Assembly (NCBI GenBank): GCA_019677205.1
Contig: JAAMXY010000266.1
Location: forward strand, 1-14,253
From: Pinguiococcus pyrenoidosus
Taxonomy: Eukaryota > Sar > Pinguiophyceae > Pinguiochrysidales > Pinguiochrysidaceae
DNA length: 14,253 bases
Direction: 5' to 3'
Under the pieces are notes generated by a model. It was given only the letters and a program-made list of their open reading frames with translations. It searched no databases and was not told the origin of the DNA. Shown here one piece after another: positions 7,994 through 14,253 of this stretch. The translations under genes and the position numbers were made by a program. Position 1 is the stretch's first letter. Each line of letters begins with the position of its first letter.

Positions 7994-9197
7994 TCAAGCA
8001 GGTTGCTTCGAGTTCGTTCGCTTCGCCGTGCTTCCTTGATGGCTTGCGGCCGTTGTCGAAGCAGGGCGCCTCACAAACTGATCCATAGTTCTCCGCGGGC
8101 GCTCCCTCTGTGAAGACCGGAAGTCACAAGTTGGGAACGTGATGAAGGATGCTCGCGGGTGGCTAAAGGTTAGCTTTCCTTCCATTTTCCACCCATGCTT
8201 CTGCGCTTCTGCGCTTACGCACTCACATTCGCACTCACACACTCGCACGAGCCTCATCCCTCTTCTCCTTCCTGTTCTATGTTCTCTTCTTCTTACCGTC
8301 TCAACGACGAGAAACGTCGAAGCCCCTTCAGCAGACGGGTCAGGGTCCTCCCACTCCTTCCGCGCCCAGCGAATCGCTCGTGCTGCCATCTCCGCGGCTA
8401 CAAGCAGGGTACGAAGACGAAGCAAATGATTAGCCGCGCCTTTCTCATCGTTGCCGTATCAATCATACTTGAGTCAGGCGTCCTGTCGCCCAGAGCTTCC
8501 CCAGACTTCCCGCAAGCGATCCACGTGACTTACGTAGCTTGTGCCCCACCCGCGAGCGAGCGCGACGGAGACACAGGTCTCGCGGCGTGTCGAAGAGTAC
8601 GAAGGCCACGCTGTCCGGCCCGAGGCCTTCCTCGGCAGCTACACGGGTCCAGTGTGATCTCTGGAGCACGCTGACATTGGTTCGGTCAATGACGACGCCT
8701 GTACCGCTTCGCAAGTGCCTTCTGGCGGCCGCGATGCACTTCTGGCGGCTTCCGAGAACGTCTTGGCACACCCTCCTCCACTCGCAGCGCCCCTCGCTAG
8801 CCTCGCTGGCGCACTCGCTAGCCTCGCTGACCTCTGCGCCAGCTCGGCAGAGCTTCTCCGCGAAGAAGGACTTGCCAGAGCCCTGCAAGCCCATGCAGAT
8901 CACCATTCGAGGAGGGCAGCTCAGGCCCAGCAGGGCCTCGACGGCGGCCTCTGCACTCGAGACGGTGGTGGAGCACACGGGCTCCTCCATGCCCCCTCTG
9001 ATGAGCTCCGGGTGGAACTTGGAAAGCAGATCGAAGTCGACGGCCATACGCCGGTGCTGTGGCGGGAGGGTGGCGTGGCGATGGGTGGCGTTCTTCTGCT
9101 GGTCATGCTGAAACACAGGTCGATAAACTTTGCGGAAGCTTCTTCCATCCGTTGTACGTGCGAGCCCAGACGCAGCTTCCCCACTCTTGCTCATCAT
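7994..9197 (-). CDS. P-loop kinase of the AAA_33 / polynucleotide-kinase-like type
   Basis: Proposed exons on the minus strand are 9197-8534, 8397-8297 and 8107-7994 (292 aa). Splicing is GTAAGT...TAG in phase 1 and GTAAGA...CAG in phase 0. The Walker A motif MGLQGSGKS is at about 102-110. It is followed by VCQDVLGSRQKC (the family's N/C-Q-D, with its likely catalytic Asp), VVIDRTN, RSHWTRVA, and RRARSRVGH. The splice to exon 2 restores GHKLPAEMAARAIRWARKEW and ends the domain with the EG...FLVVE pattern seen in relatives. Related domains occur in PNKP, in plant bHLH140-like proteins and in fungal and algal relatives of aprataxin partners, and phosphorylate nucleic-acid 5' ends or small substrates; the substrate here is not established. 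Exon 3 adds a basic, Ser/Thr-rich tail containing RRTMDQFV. A 21-bp in-frame repeat lies after the P-loop. M51 is an alternative start. The gene is divergent from the EEP gene. Confidence 0.8.
8108..8296 (-). other. Second intron of the P-loop kinase gene, with imperfect CACT/GAGT-rich repeat
   Basis: This 189-nt intron starts GTAAGA and ends CACAG. Its middle (about 8190-8255) is low-complexity: on the plus strand CTTCTGCG is repeated in tandem, followed by several CACTCRCA units. The frame happens to stay open through it, so retention would insert 63 residues (Cys-Glu alternation) rather than truncate the protein. The proposed removal rests on good consensus sites and has not been tested by transcript data. 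Confidence 0.6.
8793..8829 (-). repeat. 21-bp tandem duplication inside the kinase coding sequence
   Basis: On the plus strand CTCGCTAGCCTCGCTG occurs at 8793-8808 and again at 8814-8829, a 21-bp period. It is in frame and encodes the heptad pair SEASECA / SEASEG between the P-loop and the QD motif. It looks like a recent local slippage expansion of a surface loop. Confidence 0.75.
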
Positions 9198-9400
9198 TGG
9201 ATGAAACTAATTTTCATTTCTGAGGTTGCGCCGTGCAGCCTCTTGACTGGGTGAAAGCCCGCATCTGCAAAAGTTTGAAAATCATTGAGCCAATCGCTAG
9301 TACCCACCACGTCGCAGATTTCCGCTAATCCCCGCTAACACCCAAGATCCCACCTGCCGCCTCTCCACCGCAAGATCGTCCAGAGGCTTCGACGCCCCAT
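9198..9400. promoter_or_regulatory. Compact bidirectional promoter between the P-loop kinase and EEP genes
   Basis: 203 bp separate the two divergent start codons. It contains AGCCAATCG at 9288-9296, which fits the NF-Y consensus RRCCAATSR and lies about midway. No TATA-like element stands out. Both 5' UTRs and core promoters must fit here, so the two genes probably share regulatory elements. Confidence 0.55.
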
Positions 9401-11156
9401 ATGCATAGCATGGCCGCTCTAGCCTCTGCACGCGCTTCGCTCTTGCCTGGCCTGCGTGTGGTGAGATGACGCCCGCAGTCGGCCCCTCGTGGCCGCGGAC
9501 TCTGACCTTCCTTGCCGACCCTCCAGGCCTCCTGGAACATTGCGGCCATCAACAACAACCCTTTCGAGTACTGGATGACCCATCCGGACGAGCGGTATGA
9601 GCAGATCATGCAGGGCATGCAGGTGTGGCGCGAAGCGAGGCCCTCGGAGCCCCCATCTGTCTGCCACCGCATCCTGATGCGTGGCTTCCTAGGGCCTCGT
9701 CGACGCGCCCGGCGACGCAGACGTGCCCGTGGCGGACATCTTCACGGAGGGCATGTGGGCCCAGCTGATGCAGCAGATGCAGGAGCAAGGCTGGGTGGGA
9801 CTGGAGGAGACGGAGGAGAAGTATCACTCGGAGTTTAAGAATCGGCGGATCGTCTCCGAGTTCCTCAAGGATCCGGAGATTGGGAGCAAAAGGCTGGCCT
9901 CGATGCCAGATCGGTGCGTCCAAGGCTTGGAAAATGGAAACTTGAAAGGGGAATGAAGCAAAGGNNNCGTGGAGAAGTGGTGGCCCCTGTACCTGGAGTT
10001 TTTCTTCGCCAAGGAGTACGAGTTCAAAAGTGGAGCTGCGAAGGTGTGCTCCTTGCTGCAACCCATTAAGCGGGCGAAGTACCCTGCCGTGTCCGAGCAG
10101 GAGGAGAGGATCAGCGTGCCGCTCTCCTGCCTGTGCGTCGCCATCTTCGACTGCATTCTCGTCCATCTGCTGCACCAGCTGAACCCGGAGTGGCAGGACG
10201 TCCGGCACAGCATCTGCACCGCCTTGGGATCACAGAAAGTCGAGAAGACCCTCGACATCCTCTCGAACCAGTACACGGACTGCGACCTGATTTTCATTCA
10301 GGAGGCCGCGGCTGATCTGATCGGGCAGATCGCGGGTCACTCGGTGCTCGCTGGAATGTACGAAGTGATCGCACCGGAGAAGATGGATCTCAAACGCGAC
10401 CAGAACTCGCTGATCTTGGTGAAGAAGGACATCATGGACGAGTCCGCAGCCGGCGGGGCCATTCAGAACTGCACGAATGCCGTCGTCGATAAGCTGAACG
10501 CACTTCTTGGCGCCTCCGGACTCGTGATGGCCGGGGACATCGCTGCGGCCATCGTGGCTGTCGGCGGCGGAGAGAAGCTGTTGCTGGCCTCCTTCCACGG
10601 AGACACAAACGGCCTTGGCACGATTCCCGTGGTTCGTGCGGTGTCCACCCTGCTTGATGAACTGGCTACCGAGCAGGAAGTCAGGCCCAAGCTGGTCTTC
10701 GGAATGGATGCCAATTCCCACACCAAAGGTGAGCGGCTGTTACGTGCCACATCCCCCATCATCGATCGCTCAGATCAGTCGATGCCCGAAGGCAAGCCTG
10801 GGAAAGCGCTGGGCGTTGCGGAGCTGGCAGAGGCGTTGGAGGAGCTTGGGCTGGTGTCCAGCTGGGGCCGCTCCCCAGACCCACAGAAGTTGACAACCTA
10901 CCATGCGCGGACATATCTGCAGCCTCAGCTCAACAAAGCGGCGCGTCGGGATCAGGTTCGCGAGAAGGGTGACGCCCACTGCAAGGACCATTTCATCGTC
11001 CGTGCCAGCGACTTCCAGGTTGACGAAGAGCGCGGCTGTCTGAGGGATAACACCGGACTCGGACCGGGCCAGTTCAGGGAGAACATGGTCTTTCCAACTC
11101 TTGACTTCCCAAGTGATCATGCGATCATCAGCTGTGAGCTTGTCGCTCGTCGCTAA
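9401..11156 (+). CDS. Endonuclease/exonuclease/phosphatase (EEP) superfamily protein with large insertion, interrupted by an assembly gap
   Basis: Proposed exons are 9401-9460 (ATG at 9401, or the better-context ATG at 9410), 9527-9622, 9693-9913, then an exon that starts in or before the NNN at 9965-9967 and runs to 11156. The first joins are phase 0, with GTGAGA...CAG and GTGTGG...TAG introns of 66 and 70 nt. EEP active-site motifs appear in order: ASWNIAAINNN (metal-site Asn), DLIFIQEAA (catalytic Glu), RDQNSLILV, LLASFHGDTNG (His), LVFGMDANSH (Asp/Asn) and DFPSDHAIIS (C-terminal Asp-His). The fold hydrolyses phosphodiesters or phosphomonoesters; the substrate is unknown. Between the Asn and Glu motifs lies an unusual helical insertion of about 230 residues. 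Exon 3 ends at PDR before a GTGCGT donor, and the next visible residues are VEKWWPLY, so some sequence is missing. The N-terminus (Ala/Arg/Ser-rich) could be a targeting peptide. Confidence 0.85.
9965..9967. other. Assembly gap (NNN) within the EEP gene
   Basis: Three N mark a scaffold join. Just upstream, exon 3 ends at a GTGCGT donor (9914). Just downstream the frame is already coding with no visible acceptor. The acceptor and the start of exon 4 are therefore missing, and the real gap is likely larger than three bases. Confidence 0.9.
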
Positions 11157-11256
11157 GCGACCATTCCACACGCGGGTGGGTGTAGAGGTTCGCTACAGGA
11201 GACAAGCCACGCCAAACGTGTAAAAGCTCTTCTTCTTTCTTCTTGTGAAGGGGATT
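11157..11256. other. Short convergent spacer (100 bp)
   Basis: This region lies between the stops of the EEP gene (+) and the glycosyltransferase-like gene (-). It holds a pyrimidine-rich run (about 11226-11246) and TGTAAA at 11219-11224, which resembles polyadenylation signals of some algae but may be chance. No gene is seen. Confidence 0.5.
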
Positions 11257-12152
11257 CTACCTTCGTTTTCTCTCTGGCTCTGGGTCAGCCGCCTTCTCGA
11301 TCAGATGGTGGCCCGCACCAACGTCCGGAACATAGCTGTCATATCGCGTTCCATTTCTCAATCTTCTACTTTTCCAAACGCGCCCGGACCATCCATTCGC
11401 CTGAGCCCAGAGCATCACGTCTGGCTCGGTGTAGGGCGACAGAACGTACCTCTTCCTCATTTCCCTGCGAATGCGACTCGCACTAGTCAGGCCGAGGTTT
11501 CACGAAGTCCATAGGGTCGGCTGCCACTCACCAGACCAAAGGCTTGCACAGCCCTTCCGACGGAAGACAGAGGCTATAGTGGGCGTCGCCGTGAGGTAGC
11601 TCCTTTCGACTGTCTGCGACGAGCTCCAGGCCCGGGAGGAAGAGATCTAGTTCTGGCTGCCCCTCCAGATAGGGGAAAGCTTCGCAGTCCTGGTGGGCAA
11701 GCATGCACCCCTTCCGAAGGATCGGATCCCCGGGTTCCCAATCTTCGAGGCGATCGCATGGGCACAGAGCGGTCAGGACCTGTCCCCCACTTGGAAGTTT
11801 GGCGCATGCGAGGGGGAAAGTCAACAAACCTTCTGGGAGGGAATGTCGGATTCTCTCAATGCTAGAGCACGAGTGTCTCACCCGCAGCACGGGGACGTGC
11901 ATGATGGGCAAAAACTCAATCTTGTACACGTCGTTTTGCTCAAGAATCTTAAACTTCATGTGGTGACCAAGAAATTGCTCCGCGAGCAGCGGAGTCATGA
12001 CGGCAAAATCCTTCGCGCTCTCTTTGCGCCGTCCGAAGTGCTCCATTGCACGCGGTGTGCCAGCCCCAAACCTGTAGAAATGCAAAAGCCCCGAATGTTA
12101 AGGTCCGCCTCCGCTGCTGACCTGATCAACGGGAAACACACACATGTACACA

Positions 12153-12193
<41 letters not shown>

Positions 12194-13008
12194 AAAAGCA
12201 ATGCAGACCTGTCGTTGACTCCCCGCGAACGCATCCAACTTGGCGCGACGTAGACCTCTGGTCTCTCCTCGTCTTCTTCGTGCGCCTCGAACAGATCGTG
12301 AAGGATCTCCACGGGGAACGCCCCCGCCCACGCCATGTCCGGGCGGATGTACAGGACAGCATCGTACGTCTCCCCCGACTGCGTCCACAGGTCCGTGACG
12401 ATCTCAAGGGAGTTATACTGGGAAACCAGGTTCCAGAGCACCGAGTCTGGGTCCCTTTTCTTCCTCTCTGGGATATAGTCGCTGATGTTGACGGCCGCTA
12501 GATACTCCGTCTGGTTGGTCACGGACACGGCCTTCAGGGGCAGCAGTTGGTGCTCATGTGGGTTGAGCAGCTGCGACTGGGCTCTCTCCTCTGGGTTTCG
12601 ACTGGTCGTGTGGATCTGCTTGAGGTCATACGTGTGCAGATAGCTGTCGACCACCAGCCCCGCCTCTCGCAGCGGCTCGTACAGCCGCACGTAGAGGTTG
12701 CAGATGATACTGGAGAGACTCCTGGTGAGGCCGAAGTACGCGATGGCGATTTTGCGCCCGCGGAGAGAGTCGACGAGGTCCTCGTCCAGCACCCTTGGCT
12801 CGCCCGTCGCCCGCAACCTGCTGATGCCCAGGCAGGTCTCCCGCACTTCTCGTGGCAGCGTCTTGAGGTGCAGCGGGTCATTGGTGAGTTGGAGCAAGTT
12901 GTCGAGCTTGGAGATCAGTTCTCTCAGCTCGGTCTGTTCCAAGCTCCTGGAAAGCGCCGCGTTCACATGTGGCAGTAGGAACAGCCCGAGCGCCACCAAG
13001 CGACGCAT
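11257..13008 (-). CDS. Secreted or lumenal glycosyltransferase-like protein
   Basis: Proposed exons on the minus strand are 13008-12209, 12071-11532 and 11464-11257 (515 aa), both introns in phase 2. Joining exon 1 to exon 2 gives SRGVNDRFGAGTPRAMEHFG, and exon 2 to 3 gives PLVWEMRKRY. The ATG at 13008 is chosen because MRRLVALGLFLLPHVNA is a typical signal peptide; an in-frame ATG at 13071 would bury it. Visible landmarks are KIAIAYFGLTRSL (about 86-98), VVDSYLHTY, YDAVLYIRPDM (about 215-225, an RPD in place of the usual DxD-type site) and GVNDRF. I recognise this layout from uncharacterised glycosyltransferase-like proteins of algae, oomycetes and giant viruses, but I have no firm family name. 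Candidate N-glycosylation sites NQT (165) and NIS (174) fit a lumenal location. There is no second membrane span, and the tail ends RKRR. Donor and acceptor are unknown. Confidence 0.75.
12072..12208 (-). other. First intron of the glycosyltransferase-like gene
   Basis: This 137-nt intron runs from a GTCTGC donor to a TTTCTACAG acceptor and carries a long (TG)n tract on the sense strand. The codon frame stays open through the tract but is wrong downstream. Retention would thus give a Cys-Val stretch and a truncated, altered C-terminus. Confidence 0.75.
12136..12194. repeat. (CA)n/(TG)n microsatellite
   Basis: An interrupted CA dinucleotide repeat lies inside an intron, with a pure run of 14 units at 12161-12188 and flanking TG or TA interruptions. 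It is probably length-polymorphic. In other genes TG tracts near acceptors alter splicing; whether that happens here is unknown. Confidence 0.95.
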
Positions 13009-13537
13009 CGTGCGCGGTCTCTCTGCTCCTTCGGCCAACGCTTGCGAGAGTGCGCGCTTGGCATTTTGCATTCCATGTCGAGTTTTGAGTACCCCAACGC
13101 ACTGTTTCTCCGTCGCGAAGCCCGGTTATGCATTGCATCTGAAAAGCGAATAAGCACCAAAACCTGAGGGTACTCTGCTACAGACTATCAAATCGCGAGC
13201 GGTTGGGTCGTCAAGCTCGGACCCCCTATTGGTGGACAAAGATTCGTTTAGATGAGATGGAATTCGGCAAGACGTCGATGCAAGGCCGTATTGGATGCTG
13301 GTCCAACTCTCAAGTTTGAAAATCGAGTCGCATCCTCAACGGAGAACCCATCATACTACGCGAAGACGGGAGCGCTCGCCGCACTTTGTCGGCCACCCTC
13401 GCGACGGACACAGCTTGCGCGCCTTGCGACGGTCGCCGCCGCAGTTGCCTCGCCCTTGCAGTCGTATTGTTGACACGTTGAGTGCCGTCTGGGATCGGAA
13501 GGCGTGGAGCGAAGCGCAAAAGCTACCTGGAGAAGAG
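13009..13537. promoter_or_regulatory. Head-to-head intergenic region between glycosyltransferase-like and small membrane protein genes
   Basis: 529 bp separate the two divergent starts. Reverse CCAAT boxes (ATTGG) lie at 13228-13232 and 13290-13294. An open frame extends upstream of the 13538 ATG, but its Arg/His/Pro-rich product resembles untranslated GC-rich sequence. No RNA gene or repeat was noticed. It presumably contains both promoters and 5' UTRs. Confidence 0.5.
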
Positions 13538-14232
13538 ATGAGCTTCTGGACATCGTCGCTACCGCATCTGCTGCGCAGGGCGCGCGTTCATGCCCACCTG
13601 GGCGCGAAGCGCGCCTCGTCGATCATGACCTATCTCTACGAGCCGGCGACCAGCGCGCTCGACCACGGAAGGATCATGCTGGCCAACGGAGAGATTCCCG
13701 GAGCGGTCGTCGGCCTTGGCCTTGGCTTCGGCCTCGGATACCTCCTTCGCAGCAGGTACGGAGCGGAAGCAGCGGCCCACGCCGCATCAGCACTTCTCCT
13801 GGTTTCATGGCGCCCGATCTCTAATCCCGAATGACTGTTGTCCAACGTCCAATGGTGGCTGGCGTCTGGCGTCGCATGTCAGGTCGCCCGTCGACGATCC
13901 TTGGGTCATCCCCGAGGGCTGGGAGCGCGTGCGCCTTGCTGGCGTGCTCCGCTACCGCGACTTGTTCAGCGACAAGCAGGTGTGGACCATTGACGAGATT
14001 GTGGAGTTCAAGATCAAGGCCCGCCTGGAAGAAGAGGGCGTCAAGACGGACATTCGCAAGGACATCCACAAGAAGTTCAAGGTCTGGAGGCACGAGTAAG
14101 TACTTCCACCGAGCAGGCAGTTCCCGACAGGGGCCTACGTCAGCGGGTCGGAGGCACCAGCTAACGCCGTCTGCCTCGTTCCCTCACAGCAAAGTTCTAA
14201 AGAGCATGCCGAACAAGCTGGAGGACAAATAG
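13538..14232 (+). CDS. Small single-pass membrane protein of unknown function
   Basis: Proposed exons are 13538-13755, 13883-14095 and 14190-14232 (157 aa), both introns in phase 2 with GTACGG...CAG and GTAAGT...CAG sites. I do not recognise it. The N-terminus MSFWTSSLPHLLRRARVHAH is Arg/Ser/His-rich without acids for about 30 residues, as in mitochondrial or plastid presequences. Residues 54-70 form one membrane span built on a glycine zipper (GLGLGFGLGYLL). After RSRSPVDDPWVIPEGW the rest is soluble and charged (VEFKIKARLEEEGVKTD) and probably helical, ending PNKLEDK. The glycine-rich span recalls MICOS/Mic10-type helices, but length and the rest do not match, so no identity is claimed. The frame fit across two introns and the mixed, non-repetitive composition support a real gene. 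The start is uncertain because the frame is open upstream. Confidence 0.68.
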
Positions 14233-14246
14233 ACGGCCTTCTCGAC

Positions 14247-14253
14247 GGGGGGG
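14247..14253. other. Homopolymer G tract at the right edge
   Basis: Seven G close the window, mirroring the seven C at the start; this is most simply an assembly end. Confidence 0.6.

Noticed and set aside
8539-9254. Plus-strand open frames opposite the P-loop kinase
   Set aside because: They are shadows of the minus-strand exon that carries Walker A and other kinase motifs.
12071-12208. Cys-Val repeat protein segment in the glycosyltransferase-like gene
   Set aside because: It is translation of the (TG)n intron; splicing at 12209/12071 restores the GVNDRF motif and the downstream frame.
1-14253. Terminal inverted repeat suggested by C7 at the start and G7 at the end
   Set aside because: The homology is a seven-base homopolymer only; assembly breakpoints explain it better than a mobile element or telomere.

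Overview
The window reads as one complete short scaffold of nuclear DNA from a GC-rich, compact microbial eukaryote. Five of the genes are interrupted by short GT-AG introns and a sixth by one; eleven introns could be delimited at both ends, spanning about 66 to 193 nt. Starts, where testable, have an A or G at -3, and several proteins have secretory or membrane-anchoring N-termini. The long intronless APS kinase - ATP sulfurylase - pyrophosphatase fusion is an architecture I associate, from memory, with stramenopile (heterokont) lineages. A stramenopile alga or a related protist is therefore the best guess, but the sequence alone does not prove it. There are no bacterial operons, insertion sequences, CRISPR arrays or rRNA, and I found no convincing tRNA.

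Layout, left to right, with strictly alternating strands: (1) + molybdopterin adenylyltransferase (MogA/Cnx1 G domain), three exons, possibly cut by the left edge; (2) - membrane-anchored trifunctional sulfate-activation enzyme, one exon; (3) + type II membrane HExxHxxGxxH metalloprotease of the met-zincin kind, two exons; (4) - P-loop kinase related to the polynucleotide-kinase fold, three exons; (5) + endonuclease/exonuclease/phosphatase (EEP) superfamily protein with a large insertion, at least four exons and an assembly gap (NNN); (6) - secreted glycosyltransferase-like protein, three exons, with a (CA)n microsatellite in its first intron; (7) + small single-pass membrane protein of unknown function, three exons. 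Genes 1/2, 3/4 and 5/6 converge with 304, 37 and 100 bp between stop codons. Genes 2/3, 4/5 and 6/7 diverge with about 851, 203 and 529 bp between starts.

Functional links are modest. Genes 1 and 2 both belong to sulfur/molybdenum-cofactor chemistry and both make pyrophosphate. Genes 4 and 5 share a 203-bp head-to-head promoter and both belong to folds used in nucleic-acid or phosphoester end processing, which makes them the most attractive candidate functional pair. Genes 3 and 6 look like secretory-pathway proteins. I did not find a clear previously undescribed multi-gene system. The most unusual points are the membrane anchor on the sulfate-activation fusion, the EEP fold split by about 230 residues, and the unknown small membrane protein.
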